DNA of 64,000 nt from Gammaproteobacteria bacterium (GTDB lineage: Bacteria > Pseudomonadota > Gammaproteobacteria > SZUA-140), in NCBI GenBank assembly GCA_021648525.1, contig JAKISP010000014.1, positions 1 to 64,000 of the forward strand, in the 5' to 3' direction. The position numbers and the translations under genes were made by a program. How positions within the stretch are numbered: the stretch's first letter is position 1; every line of letters begins with the position of its first letter. This document shows positions 18,754 to 28,940 of the stretch, piece after piece. The notes beneath the pieces were generated by a model. It was not told the DNA's origin. It saw nothing but the letters and a program-made list of their open reading frames with translations, and made no database searches.

Positions 18754-19797
18754 TTATGCTGATAATTTTCTTTTATTTAATTTCAAATGTTCAAAAAATC
18801 CATCCATTATTTTTTTGGGAAAATCACTTAAGCAGGGATTATTGATTTCATCATTTATAACCCAGGCAACAACCTGATTTCCAACTGCAATTTTTTCTTT
18901 TTTTCCATCACCTAATAGGCGAAAATATTCAAACTTCAAAGATGCTTTGTTTTCGTAAAGTTCATTTATAGAAAGCGTGACGTATACTTTGTCAAAAGGC
19001 ATAGCATCACGAAGATAATTTAGTCGACTACTGACACAAACCAGAATTCCATAATCACCAGAACCGCGTAAATATTCAGGAGCTATATTATTAAGAAATG
19101 TATCTCTTACTCGTCCTTGCCAAATAAAATAGTTCGCATAATAGACATTTCCAACTAAATTTGAGTCTTCCAGAGTAGTTGAAAACAAATCTTCGGCGGC
19201 AACAGGAAATCCACTGATTAGCGGAGGTGACCTGTACAGTATCTCAGTCGTTTTAATATCTGATAAAACGCCTTTAAAATATTTAGTGTCATCGGAAAAT
19301 TCAACCTTTTGTCTTGTTCGATCTAAATATTTCTGTAAATAACCAGGAAAGGGAGCAGGCTTAACTTTTCCATGTCCAATTACTTCGACCCAGGTAGTTT
19401 CCTGCGAAACAATAGCCAAAGGTACAGGATCTGAATTTTCAACGAGTTTAAAAAATTCACAACGAAGTGGAATAATAGATCCGACTACTTTACCTATTCT
19501 AAACTTTGCAAGTATCCGCTCAAAAGAGTACACCTCATTAACAATTTCCAGATCGGCCCAGTTGGTTACCAATCCCCATTCAGCAGTTGAAATCTGGTCT
19601 GCTAATTGTTGACCAATTTCATCTAGTGCAAGCTCCCTTACTTTCCCTGCCCATATAAGATAGCTAGTGAAATATACACTCCTGTTAATATTTGCAGATT
19701 CTCTAAAAGTCGGTTGGAATATATACTCATATATTTCCTGCTCTCTAACTTCATCAAACACTTCTCTACCTGCATGTTTACTATTATAAAATTCCAT
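18754..19797 (-). CDS. Double-hotdog acyl thioesterase of enediyne TEBC type
   Basis: The 347-residue protein is two hotdog folds in tandem. The C-terminal half (from about residue 205) carries EDSNLVGNVYYANYF followed by IWQGRVRD, close to the active-site helix of enediyne thioesterases such as CalE7, DynE7 and SgcE10, where Asn and Arg rather than an acidic residue do the chemistry. The N-terminal half has the related ESANINRSVYFTSYL and IWAGKVREL (residues about 34-56) but lacks the LVGN part, so it may be degenerate. Known TEBC enzymes are about 150 residues and assemble from separate subunits. It should release the polyketide chain from the adjacent PKS, whose stop codon is 55 bases upstream. 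Confidence 0.88.
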   Translation of the reverse strand: MEFYNSKHAGREVFDEVREQEIYEYIFQPTFRESANINRSVYFTSYLIWAGKVRELALDEIGQQLADQISTAEWGLVTNWADLEIVNEVYSFERILAKFRIGKVVGSIIPLRCEFFKLVENSDPVPLAIVSQETTWVEVIGHGKVKPAPFPGYLQKYLDRTRQKVEFSDDTKYFKGVLSDIKTTEILYRSPPLISGFPVAAEDLFSTTLEDSNLVGNVYYANYFIWQGRVRDTFLNNIAPEYLRGSGDYGILVCVSSRLNYLRDAMPFDKVYVTLSINELYENKASLKFEYFRLLGDGKKEKIAVGNQVVAWVINDEINNPCLSDFPKKIMDGFFEHLKLNKRKLSA

Positions 19798-19852
19798 ATC
19801 TATAATTCCCTGTTAGTACACGCTATGTATTATTAACCCTTATATATTTATT

Positions 19853-22800
19853 TTATGCCGCCTCAACATTTGTCTTGATCCCCGAAGAAGTCACTAATGC
19901 TAATATACGCTCATCACCCATTGAGATATTTAGAGCGACTGTTAGTACCTCTAACACCCTGCCACTTTGTACTACTTCAAATAGTATAGACTCTGCGACT
20001 CTTTTTTTGATCGAAACCAAAGAATCAGCATTACCTGTCACTTTAAAAACAGACTCCATAGTACACCAGATATATGTACCTGACTTATGCATAGAATCAC
20101 CATGGATGGTTAGTTCCTCTAAAATTCCAACATGAGATTTCCCTAACAAACCAATCCAGTCTAGTTGGGATCGAGGCTGTATAACTTCTAAATCACATCC
20201 TTGTTCATCTGTACCAATAGTACAGAGACAATAATCATCATCATGAGAAATTGACAAGTGTAGATGCTTGATTTTTTTACTTGAGAAAACAGGCTTTCCA
20301 GACGGGAGCCACTCAATTTTTATTTTTTCATCAGGGCTTATAGCCAAATTATTTTTAACTGGGGAAAGCATATTATCAATCAGTTCGCGTTCAATTATGT
20401 GGCGCTCTGGTTTCGGTTTTCGCCCGAGGCCAGGGAAATAGTGAATTGAATAATCTGGCAGGGCAATGCCATATTCATCAGAAATAGCTAATAGTGTCTC
20501 CTCTAATTTTTTAAGATCACTCTCCCTGGTATTACTATCTATTTTTTTAGTCAAAAGACCATTAACAGATGGCATCGACTTCCTTGATGGGTCATTAACT
20601 GTTCTAACTCGATAATCTGTGAGTTTCTCACTAACAAGACCAGTTTCATCCATCACTGTTATATCCCAGATAAAGTCCTTGTCGACTAACTCTTTCAGCG
20701 TTGCGTTAATGATTTTTTGTCCACTTCGAGATAAAGGATCTCCAAATAACTCGATTTTTCCAATCGATATTGGCAACACTATTTCAGGTGTAGCCGGTAG
20801 TTGTACTGACTGTAATAATACGTCACGATAAAATGCATCACCTAACACAAACTCAGATGGTTTATCTCCAGAGAACCCATTTTGATTAACCTCAATATCC
20901 ACTCTAGACTCACAGTTCAATATCACCTGCTCAGGCGTAATCAAATAAACCGCTCCCATCCTTTGAAAAAGAGCGCCCTGAAATAGATATTCACCATAAA
21001 GGTCAGATTCTGGCTCAATTTGGAGTGGTAATTTTGTATTGACTGGTGAGACTGTTAATTTTCTGACCTTATCACTAAAAGTGAATTCAGCTGAAAAATG
21101 ATCTACATTATATGCAGTCATCTCTGTTCTAATACCAACCGTAACTGCCTGTTCATTTTCTGCATCTCGTTCAGTTGAAATCGCTTTAATCTCAATTTCT
21201 TCGCCATTTTTCGCATTTACAACGACCGGACGCGTGAGCTTTATGTCTTTAATAGAAGTTATTTGACTTTGATGACGACCCGTTAACACACACGCAACCT
21301 GAGCCATCGCCTCAAGTCCGAATACGGTAGGAAATAACAAGGATCCGCGGAAATCATGATCATTGAGATACTCATCAATACTCGGGGTCAGTGTCGTTCT
21401 TACAACCATCTCAACCCCAGGTTCACTTTCAACGATATTATCTATAAAACGAAAATATTCAGGTTTCTTATAAGAACCTAATGATCTCCATGTTTTTAAT
21501 CCACCTAAAGCACCGGCAACTATTACCTGTTTATCACCAGGGTCAGTTTCAAATAATTGTATAAATCGCTTAACTCCTTCAGCTGTTGGTATGGCACCAA
21601 CTCCCATTTTATCAAGGCTATCGATAACACCCATACGATGCCCCATGCCAACATCTTGCCAAACACTATATGCAATTGAAATAACGCTAGTATCGGCGTG
21701 CTCTCTTTCGTATTCCTGTAACAGTAAATTAAGATTTTCATTTGAGAATGCATACCAGGAATTACCGAGCATGCCCGTTATACCGATGATTGAAGAAAAC
21801 CCTACAATTAATTTTGGTGGTTTATCCGCTAATGCTTTCAACAGGTATTGTGCACCAAGAATTTTAGGTGAAACCTCCTCGACAGCATCCTCGATAGATA
21901 CTTGTTGCGTTAGTCTAGCTTTATTTGTCCCTGCGCCATGCACAACAGCGCTAATATTACCAAGCTCAGCATTAATCCTTCCTACTGTTTGAGTGACATC
22001 TATTTGCTTCGTTAAATCACAGCTGTAATATCGAGCCTCAACCCCAAGCTCATAAAATCGTTCTAAATTCATGTTCACTTCAGTGTTGTTCGTATGTCCA
22101 TCATCGTTAGAAATTACTGAGCTACCCAATAAAGCAAACCTGGCACCCGTCTGTTTAGCCAATGCAAGTCCGCACTCAGCAGTGATACCCTTTGCGCCAC
22201 CCGTCACCAGAATAACATCGTCGTAAGACCAGTTATTTAAACGAATAGTATTCAACGCAGGGTATTGCGGTATGATTTTCTGAACCAGGCGGGTATTCTG
22301 ACTATTATAGCCAACGGCTGAAAACCCTTCTTTACTTACAAGTTCCTGAATAATGTTATTCGCAGATATATCACTGCTTAAGTCGGATGACATATCCAGT
22401 ACTCTAATATTATGAACCGGATTTTCTAGTGACAAACTCCTGGCAAATCCAGCTGAGCAGCATGATGCTTTATCAGAGGAGTGGCCTTTTTCCCCAAAAT
22501 ACCCTCCACCAAATTGAACAAACGTAATATCTTTGCAGTGCGATGCGAAGGCTGTAGTAACAATAGTTTGCAGTCGCCTGACAGCTCTCTTTAGTTTTGA
22601 TATTTCGTTATCATTACTGCTACTCGAAAGCAAAATCCCTACCACAGAGGAAACATCATAATTACCTGAAGTATTTTCATAACTTCTAATCACAACCTTT
22701 GCCCCATATGCCATTAATTTATCAGATAGTAACAAAACCATATCATCATGTTCATTTTCAGAAATTATCAAAATATTTTTTTGATTAAAATCCAGGCTAC

Positions 22801-25800
22801 TTTTAACATAATCAGGAAGACCAGAATGCTCATATTTAACTATAAAATTCCGCACCCATTCACTCTGCTTTCCTGTCTCTGATCCTGATTTATTTATCAC
22901 CACTTTTTCAGAGGAATCTGTAGAGAGATCTGGGATTAATACGCTATGACTCTTCACATCATTAATTTTTTGAATAATGTCAGCAATACTAGCATTTGAA
23001 AACTCAGTAGAAACTAGTTTCGTATCAACCTCGTATTCACGAAAAATAGCGTTTATAAGTTGCCCTGACTTAATCGAATCAAGATTTAAATCATCTAACA
23101 AACGTGCTTCAAGTGATAGAGCCTCCCGGGGAAAAGCAGTAGCCTCAGTTATTAACTCACACACTCGTTCCTCAATATTTTTATCATTTTTAGATAAGGA
23201 ATCAATCGTGCTATCAACCAATAAATTAGCGGCTGAAATGATTTCTTCGAGACTAGCATTCGAAAATTGAGTCGTCTCAAATTTTCCAGCTATTTCTATT
23301 TTATGTGAAAAATCACTAACTAATTGACCCGCTTTTATTGAATCGAGATTTAAATCATCTAATAAACGCGCCTGTAAAGAAATTGACTCTATTGGGAATC
23401 CGGTGCTTTCAGAGATAAGTCCTGTTAGAATACCTTCAAGTGTAGAGAGATTGTCTATATTTTCAGCCACAGGCGTAAGCGAATTTTCTATATCTCTCTC
23501 TAGCCCCCCTACTTCAACAGAATTTTCAGCTGATATGCCACTGTGTGCCATATCAGATTTAATCACATCGGCAATAAATCCCGCTCGTTGTGACATATAG
23601 TTTTTCATCCTTTTTTCGTCTAAATTGATAAGATTGATAAAATCATTACCTTTATTAGATGAAAAATAATCCCTGTTGTCGGTCTCGGTCTTGTCTATAC
23701 TTACATCTGCTAATTGACGTTCACATGGATTATCAATGAATATTTTCTCTGATGCGGGTCTAAACTTTCTAATCAATCTTTGCTTATACAACCAACTCCA
23801 GTTAATATTTTTACCTGCTACAAATATTTGTGCTAATGCTGATAACAGATCTTTATTACTATCTGCTTTAGAAGCTACTGGAAAACAATTTGGTGACTCA
23901 CTATTAATTTGATTAACAAGTCCACTCAGAACATTCCCTGGCCCCACTTCTAATATAAAATCGACTTCTTTATTAAGGCTATCTATCAATTTAATAAAAT
24001 CTACCTGAGATTCAATCTGATTAGAGAAATGATCATGCATTTCACAATCCAGGCTTATTAATTCACCATCAATACTAGAATACAGCTTACTTTTCAGAGA
24101 TAGCGGCTTCGTCGGTATAGTTAAATTTTCTCTAAATTCACCTACTGCATTATTCATGAGAGCAGAGTGAAATGCAGATGAAACGGGGAGTAATTTTGTA
24201 GTAATCCCCCTTTTTTCAGCGGCTTCAATAATTTTTTTAACTGCAGTTTCTTCACCAGATACCACCGTTTGTTCTGGTGCATTAACATTCGCTACTGTGA
24301 TATATCCTGCATCAATATGTTCAATCAGATCATCAACAATATTTTTTGATGTCCCGATGCTGGCCATGCACCCCTTGGCGTCACTTGATTTGTCCATTGC
24401 AAGGCCTCTAATCACTGCAAGATTGATTAAGGCCTCCTCGTCAAATGCGCCAGCAGTGTAGAAAGCTGTCAATTCACCTAAACTATGACCACCTAAAATC
24501 TCAGGCTCAACGCCCAGTTTTTTCAAATAGATGATATAAATTAGCGAAATCAGACATATCGCTGGCTGGGCAATTTTTGTATCTGCTAGTAGAGACTTCC
24601 ACTCTTCCAGCTCGTCTTTCCCTTTCGTCTGATCTAAAGGTTTAAAAATATAAGAAGAAACTTTAGTACCCGTTTTTTTCTGAGTGATACCATCTGCTAA
24701 TTCGACCAGGTCACGCGCCCACTCAAAACGTTCAACTAGCGTTCGCCCAATACCCAGACGTTGAGATCCCTGGCCTGGTAATAAAAACCCTATTTTTTCT
24801 TTCTTTACGTTATTCCCGTACCAAAAATTGTATTTCAGTGATGTCTTCATACTCTCAATACCAGAATTACTCTCACTAATTTTATTTGCCAGCGATCGTA
24901 ATGATGTCGCTAATTCAACGGGCTGGTTAGCAATAAAGGCTGCGCGCACTAAAAAATCATCATTTACTTTTTCGCCCAGACTAGCTGATAAATCGGCTAA
25001 TTCACCAACACTGATCTCTTCAGAGATGGCTGCATACTCAAGTAGTAAAAAACGCAACGACTCTTGTGAATTAGCAGAGAAAACAAATATTTCACTATCC
25101 TGATGCGAAACTAATAATGACCTTTCATCAACCGATGGGCTCCATTTGTCTATTGGGTCGCCATGTGACTCTAGAGTAATGTGTGAATTGATCCCCCCAA
25201 AACCCATTGCTGAAACTCCAGCACGTACTCTCTTTGTTGAGTCAAATACTTTCCCCTGTAGAATTGGATATAAACAGGAAGCGGTATCATCAAATACTGG
25301 ATTCCGATCCCGACAATTCGCTGTAGGCGGGAGCACTCTGCGGTTCGCAGCTAGTGTCGTTTTAATAAAAGCACCAATACCGGCAGCTGCTTTGGTATGC
25401 CCAACTATTGATTTAAACGATGTCATACCGCAACTTCGCTCTCTAGTACGGCCAAACACATTCATGGCTTTAGCAATTCCTTCAAGCTCTGTCTTATCAC
25501 CTCGTGCAGTACCAGTACCATGACCTTCTATAAAATCTAACTCATGCGGACTGTACCCAGCCTTTTGATATGCACGGATTAAAGCCGTTGCCTGGCCATC
25601 ACTACTTGGAGCGGTGATGCCTCCTTTTCCATCGCTCGAAATACCCCAACCACGAAGTACAGCATAGATTTTATCCCCAGCAGCTTCTGCATCTTTTAAT
25701 CTTTTTAAAACAACAAATCCACACCCTTCTCCTGGTAAAAAACCTTCGCCACGTCGATCATAGACATGCATATCTTTTTTTGCTAATGCGCTTGTTTTTG

Positions 25801-26599
25801 AAAATCCAATTAATTCAAATGTATCAAGGCTTACATCCACACCACCAGCCAGTGCCATATCTAAATCATGATTAGCTAATTGTGTAGCCGCAGTACAAAC
25901 TGCTAATAGTGACGATGAGCATGCGCCATCGATCACGTAGCCTCCCCCATGTAGATCAAAATAATTAGCAACTCGCCCTGCAATCGTATTCGAAAGCCCA
26001 CCTTGTAATGTATCTTCATTTACCTCAGGAAAGACTGATTTATAGACCTCTTCGGCAGATGTAACAAACTGCTCTTTTATATGGTCAGTTAGTTGCATCG
26101 CTTCCGCTGTTTTTAACATGACTTTTCTTACAAAAGGCCATCGCAGGCGCATCGTATTGGCGCGACTCTGTTCGCCAGTCAAAGAATTTCCGAGTATCAC
26201 ACCAGTGCGATCACGTGGCACCGTATCACGTGTATAACCTGCATCTTTGAGTGCATTTTCAGCTACTTCTAGCGCAAGCCATTGTACAATATCGGTACCC
26301 TCAAATGTGTTTTTAGGGATGCGTCGTTTCAACCAGTCAAATACAAAATTATCGATATAGGCGGCGTTAGTTATATATATCTTATCTGGAGCGGAAGGAT
26401 CATGATCAAAGTATTCAGAAAGAGGCAGCCTTTGGGTTAGCATGCGTCGAAATTCACGCCGATGACCTAACACATTTTCCCATAGCTCTTTGGGGTTTTT
26501 TGCGCCTGGGTAATGACAACCAAGTCCAACAATTGCTATAGATTGAGATGAGCTATTGTTGCTTTTAACGTCCATTAGGTGTTCTTCATTGTTATCCAT
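19853..26599 (-). CDS. Iterative type I polyketide synthase, enediyne PKSE type
   Basis: A 2248-residue single-module synthase. KS (about 20-480) has active-site Cys227 (GACSSS), His360 (EGHGTGT) and His401 (VGHTKAAAG), plus a GNSLTGEQSRAN segment followed by MRLRWPFVR that I associate with enediyne PKS ketosynthases. AT (about 600-890) has GHSLGE with Ser706 and FHSA with His811. Two ACPs carry the phosphopantetheine Ser at 1087 and 1175 (each LLDDLNLDSIK). KR (about 1455-1700) has TGGAKGI and Tyr1616. DH has His1748 in DHDFRGSLLFP. The C-terminus is a phosphopantetheinyl transferase domain with Asp2136, Glu2138 (GCDLEV) and Glu2182 (WCTMES). This order is that of PKSE, which makes polyenes from malonyl-CoA; a PfaA-like enzyme would lack DH and PPTase. 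A tandem ACP is unlike the single ACP of well-known PKSEs. No ER domain. Confidence 0.93.
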   Translation of the reverse strand: MDNNEEHLMDVKSNNSSSQSIAIVGLGCHYPGAKNPKELWENVLGHRREFRRMLTQRLPLSEYFDHDPSAPDKIYITNAAYIDNFVFDWLKRRIPKNTFEGTDIVQWLALEVAENALKDAGYTRDTVPRDRTGVILGNSLTGEQSRANTMRLRWPFVRKVMLKTAEAMQLTDHIKEQFVTSAEEVYKSVFPEVNEDTLQGGLSNTIAGRVANYFDLHGGGYVIDGACSSSLLAVCTAATQLANHDLDMALAGGVDVSLDTFELIGFSKTSALAKKDMHVYDRRGEGFLPGEGCGFVVLKRLKDAEAAGDKIYAVLRGWGISSDGKGGITAPSSDGQATALIRAYQKAGYSPHELDFIEGHGTGTARGDKTELEGIAKAMNVFGRTRERSCGMTSFKSIVGHTKAAAGIGAFIKTTLAANRRVLPPTANCRDRNPVFDDTASCLYPILQGKVFDSTKRVRAGVSAMGFGGINSHITLESHGDPIDKWSPSVDERSLLVSHQDSEIFVFSANSQESLRFLLLEYAAISEEISVGELADLSASLGEKVNDDFLVRAAFIANQPVELATSLRSLANKISESNSGIESMKTSLKYNFWYGNNVKKEKIGFLLPGQGSQRLGIGRTLVERFEWARDLVELADGITQKKTGTKVSSYIFKPLDQTKGKDELEEWKSLLADTKIAQPAICLISLIYIIYLKKLGVEPEILGGHSLGELTAFYTAGAFDEEALINLAVIRGLAMDKSSDAKGCMASIGTSKNIVDDLIEHIDAGYITVANVNAPEQTVVSGEETAVKKIIEAAEKRGITTKLLPVSSAFHSALMNNAVGEFRENLTIPTKPLSLKSKLYSSIDGELISLDCEMHDHFSNQIESQVDFIKLIDSLNKEVDFILEVGPGNVLSGLVNQINSESPNCFPVASKADSNKDLLSALAQIFVAGKNINWSWLYKQRLIRKFRPASEKIFIDNPCERQLADVSIDKTETDNRDYFSSNKGNDFINLINLDEKRMKNYMSQRAGFIADVIKSDMAHSGISAENSVEVGGLERDIENSLTPVAENIDNLSTLEGILTGLISESTGFPIESISLQARLLDDLNLDSIKAGQLVSDFSHKIEIAGKFETTQFSNASLEEIISAANLLVDSTIDSLSKNDKNIEERVCELITEATAFPREALSLEARLLDDLNLDSIKSGQLINAIFREYEVDTKLVSTEFSNASIADIIQKINDVKSHSVLIPDLSTDSSEKVVINKSGSETGKQSEWVRNFIVKYEHSGLPDYVKSSLDFNQKNILIISENEHDDMVLLLSDKLMAYGAKVVIRSYENTSGNYDVSSVVGILLSSSSNDNEISKLKRAVRRLQTIVTTAFASHCKDITFVQFGGGYFGEKGHSSDKASCCSAGFARSLSLENPVHNIRVLDMSSDLSSDISANNIIQELVSKEGFSAVGYNSQNTRLVQKIIPQYPALNTIRLNNWSYDDVILVTGGAKGITAECGLALAKQTGARFALLGSSVISNDDGHTNNTEVNMNLERFYELGVEARYYSCDLTKQIDVTQTVGRINAELGNISAVVHGAGTNKARLTQQVSIEDAVEEVSPKILGAQYLLKALADKPPKLIVGFSSIIGITGMLGNSWYAFSNENLNLLLQEYEREHADTSVISIAYSVWQDVGMGHRMGVIDSLDKMGVGAIPTAEGVKRFIQLFETDPGDKQVIVAGALGGLKTWRSLGSYKKPEYFRFIDNIVESEPGVEMVVRTTLTPSIDEYLNDHDFRGSLLFPTVFGLEAMAQVACVLTGRHQSQITSIKDIKLTRPVVVNAKNGEEIEIKAISTERDAENEQAVTVGIRTEMTAYNVDHFSAEFTFSDKVRKLTVSPVNTKLPLQIEPESDLYGEYLFQGALFQRMGAVYLITPEQVILNCESRVDIEVNQNGFSGDKPSEFVLGDAFYRDVLLQSVQLPATPEIVLPISIGKIELFGDPLSRSGQKIINATLKELVDKDFIWDITVMDETGLVSEKLTDYRVRTVNDPSRKSMPSVNGLLTKKIDSNTRESDLKKLEETLLAISDEYGIALPDYSIHYFPGLGRKPKPERHIIERELIDNMLSPVKNNLAISPDEKIKIEWLPSGKPVFSSKKIKHLHLSISHDDDYCLCTIGTDEQGCDLEVIQPRSQLDWIGLLGKSHVGILEELTIHGDSMHKSGTYIWCTMESVFKVTGNADSLVSIKKRVAESILFEVVQSGRVLEVLTVALNISMGDERILALVTSSGIKTNVEAA

Positions 26600-26742
26600 A
26601 ACATTCTCTCTATATTTTAGAGCCTAATTTCAGGGTTTTATAGAACAAATCCTGGTATGTACTGCCATTTTTTAATATTATCAACCTCGTGCGAATATGA
26701 TTCCTAAGCTAAAAACTCACATGGTAAATATATAAAAAATTT

Positions 26743-27174
26743 TTATTTCTCGTACACAATTAACTTCAAGATATTATCAAGTTTATTTATATTAATATCT
26801 CCAAGCTGGCTTTCTATACTCGTTTGTGCAATTTCCCATAAAGGCTTTGCCTTTTTAAGTAGTTTTTTACCTTTACTTGTCAAAAGTGCATTACGAGTTC
26901 TTCCATACCCAGACTCTAGTAAAATTAATCCATTCTTTTCTAGTGGTAATAAATTTCGTGTTAGCGTAGTTCTATCCATACTGAGTTTATTCGCTAAATT
27001 TGTCGTAGACACGGGTCCCATTAAGCTCGTCCCAATCAGTATAGTAAATTGATTGGCTTTGATACCTAGTGGTCGCAACACATCATCATACATGCGTGTA
27101 ATTCGACGCGATGCAGCACGTAACTTCGAGCACTGGCATCTCGCAGCAACCATTTCATCTGTTATTTCTTGCAC
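26743..27174 (-). CDS. MarR family transcriptional regulator
   Basis: A 143-residue winged-helix protein starting at GTG with GAGGG 5 bases upstream. It shows the MarR layout: an N-terminal dimerisation helix, the recognition region TTNLANKLSMDRTTLTRNLLPLEKNGLI, and the wing YGRTRNALLTSKG. A cysteine-rich N-terminus (AARCQCSKLRAASRR) is like that of regulators that sense oxidants or thiol-reactive compounds. It sits directly upstream of the PKS gene in the same direction, so it probably controls the cluster and itself; see the palindrome at 27188. Confidence 0.9.
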   Translation of the reverse strand: MQEITDEMVAARCQCSKLRAASRRITRMYDDVLRPLGIKANQFTILIGTSLMGPVSTTNLANKLSMDRTTLTRNLLPLEKNGLILLESGYGRTRNALLTSKGKKLLKKAKPLWEIAQTSIESQLGDININKLDNILKLIVYEK

Positions 27175-27187
27175 ATCATCCCTCTAA

Positions 27188-27203
27188 AATTAAATATTTA
27201 ATT
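27188..27203. promoter_or_regulatory. Perfect 16-bp palindrome, probable MarR operator
   Basis: AATTAAATATTTAATT is a perfect palindrome. It ends 13 bases upstream of the GTG of the MarR gene. MarR proteins bind AT-rich palindromes of about this size, often overlapping their own promoter, so autoregulation is likely. It overlaps neither the start nor the Shine-Dalgarno. Other AT-rich stretches in this block are not perfect copies. Confidence 0.6.
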
Positions 27204-27761
27204 AATTCCTACTATTAAGTCATCTAACTACATCAATAACTCGGGAGTCATGTAATCCAGATAGAATAATCATTAAGTCCAATCTTCGATGTGTAATTAC
27301 ACAATATCATGTTATTTTTATGTACGTTATGTGTATCACTGGACAGTCGAGGATTTTAGAACACTTCACTCATTGCGACTTAATTTATTACTTTTCAACA
27401 ATACTTAATATAACGAGATTACGATGCAATGGTCAAGTTTTATTACAACAATATTTTAAAGGCAATTATTTACTAATCAGATCTGTTGCATGGGTAGGTT
27501 AGATTTAGCCAGGAAATCCTGACTAAAAATAGTTATACGCAGGATCAAAGGAATACCCACCTTAATCGACTTAAGCATATAATCTAGCTACCTAAATTAA
27601 CTGCATAAAATATAGCCTGATAGCACCAATACTAAAATCCTGGGGGTAATATCAAAGAAGGGGATGGAAATATCATGCTTAAAGGAGCTTCTTAAACTAA
27701 GCATAGTAATACCAACCCCATCACAGACAATCATCATATAACCAATGATTTCGTAGCTAGA
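27204..27761. other. Intergenic region between the MarR and YtfJ-like genes
   Basis: About 560 bases without a convincing gene. A 60-codon plus-strand frame at 27320-27502 lacks an SD and family features. An inverted repeat ATGCTTA (27675-27681) / TAAGCAT (27698-27704) lies about 60 bases past the end of the YtfJ-like gene and could be a weak transcription end, though no T run follows. The promoter for the MarR-PKS unit should lie near the left edge of this region. Confidence 0.45.
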
Positions 27762-28346
27762 CTAATCCAGGTCAACGGAAGAAATCTCAATGTTTTTTTG
27801 AATCCCACTGACTAGCGTATTGAGTTCACCTTCACTCAGTTTTCCTTCTCGAATAAAAAACAGTTTACCATTCCTATTAAAAGCCATAACATTAAATCGC
27901 TCATCTTTTAGACCCCACGCCTTTTCAGCGTGACGCTCATAATCAAAAACAATCGTCAGTAACTCGTTATGAGATTGCTTAGAGCTTAGTTTTCTTCTCA
28001 ACATGAAATTAGGAATCCACGTTGCATCAGCATTTACAATGCCAAATACTTTAATATCATTTTTTTTAAATGTTTCCTTAATTCGATTTTCTACGTGCTC
28101 GTTATCATCAATATTGTCCGGATCTACGTACATTACTAACGTAACTTTACCTCCGATTATATTACTGTTCCACCCACCACCATTGAGTTTCCCCCCCGCT
28201 TTTCCGTTCAGAACCAACAATGGAGGCTTAGTACCATGCTCTAATTTAAGTTTCACTTCATCGACTTCGACTGCATAACTGCTACTACCACCCAGCATTA
28301 GTAGTAATGCTAGAGAAAAAACACAAATACGATGTACACCAGACAT
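27762..28346 (-). CDS. YtfJ-like exported thioredoxin-fold protein
   Basis: The ATG at 28346 (8 bases after AAGGAG) gives 194 residues and a clean signal peptide (ICVFSLALLLMLGGSSSYA); the frame also allows GTG at 28355, but that overlaps the SD. The mature sequence (VTLVMYVDPDNIDDNEHV, IFGIVNADATWIPN-type strand, TIVFDYERHAEKAWGL, NGKLFFIREGKLS) resembles the E. coli YtfJ family of periplasmic thioredoxin-fold proteins, which lack a CxxC. Function is unknown. It ends the leftward-reading row of export-type genes. Confidence 0.7.
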   Translation of the reverse strand: MSGVHRICVFSLALLLMLGGSSSYAVEVDEVKLKLEHGTKPPLLVLNGKAGGKLNGGGWNSNIIGGKVTLVMYVDPDNIDDNEHVENRIKETFKKNDIKVFGIVNADATWIPNFMLRRKLSSKQSHNELLTIVFDYERHAEKAWGLKDERFNVMAFNRNGKLFFIREGKLSEGELNTLVSGIQKNIEISSVDLD

Positions 28347-28407
28347 AGACCTCACTCCTTTTTGATTAAATAATTATTATCAAACTAAATCCACATTCAC
28401 ACTTCAG

Positions 28408-28848
28408 TTACATAACCAGTCCCATAATGATCGCCAGAATTCCAAAGAAAAAAGTTGCATGGGCACGATAAATATAGACCTGGTAAATATGTTGAGCATC
28501 CCTGTTGATAGCTACCTGTAATTTTGGCCAGGTGATAAATGTCCCATATAGTGTAAATCCAGCCATTAGAATTAACGCTGCAAATTTTGCCATAACATAA
28601 ATCATCTGGTCGTCAGCTACAGGTCGACTTAATAACAGACTAACCCCTGATAAAGTTAAACCAGCCATTGCAAAGTAGACCCAGAAAAATATTTTTTTCC
28701 CATGTGAAAGCACAAATTCAAAAGGAAATTTTCCATCCTTAATTGTCGACTTTGCAGTTGGCCAGTCAATAAACGCAGCCATAAAAACACCTCCTACCCA
28801 CATTGTCGAAGTGACAACATGTACTATTAACATTAAATCGTACGCCAT
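28408..28848 (-). CDS. Four-helix membrane protein, CopD-like
   Basis: A 146-residue integral membrane protein with four predicted helices. The sequence HVVTSTMWVGGVFMAAF in helix 1, a conserved HGKKIFFWVY before helix 2 and a His near the end (YRAHATFFFG) resemble the CopD/DUF2269-like membrane proteins, some of which bind heme through such histidines. Start: ATG with AGGAGAGG 7 bases upstream. It lies between the YtfJ-like and barrel genes. A redox or heme role is possible but not shown. Confidence 0.6.
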   Translation of the reverse strand: MAYDLMLIVHVVTSTMWVGGVFMAAFIDWPTAKSTIKDGKFPFEFVLSHGKKIFFWVYFAMAGLTLSGVSLLLSRPVADDQMIYVMAKFAALILMAGFTLYGTFITWPKLQVAINRDAQHIYQVYIYRAHATFFFGILAIIMGLVM

Positions 28849-28940
28849 TGTTCAACCTCTCCTGTAATTTTCTGAATAATAACCTGTGCAGTCACCATAA
28901 AACTATTACCATTTAACAGGCTTTAGATCAGGGGACACCT

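Noticed and set aside
19853-26599. PUFA synthase subunit (PfaA)
   Set aside because: Tandem ACPs and KS-AT order are PfaA-like, but KR is followed by DH and a PPTase in the same chain, and no PfaB, PfaC or PfaD gene is nearby. The enediyne-type order fits better.
27320-27502. 60-codon plus-strand frame in the MarR-YtfJ gap
   Set aside because: No SD, no protein features, opposite to all neighbours.
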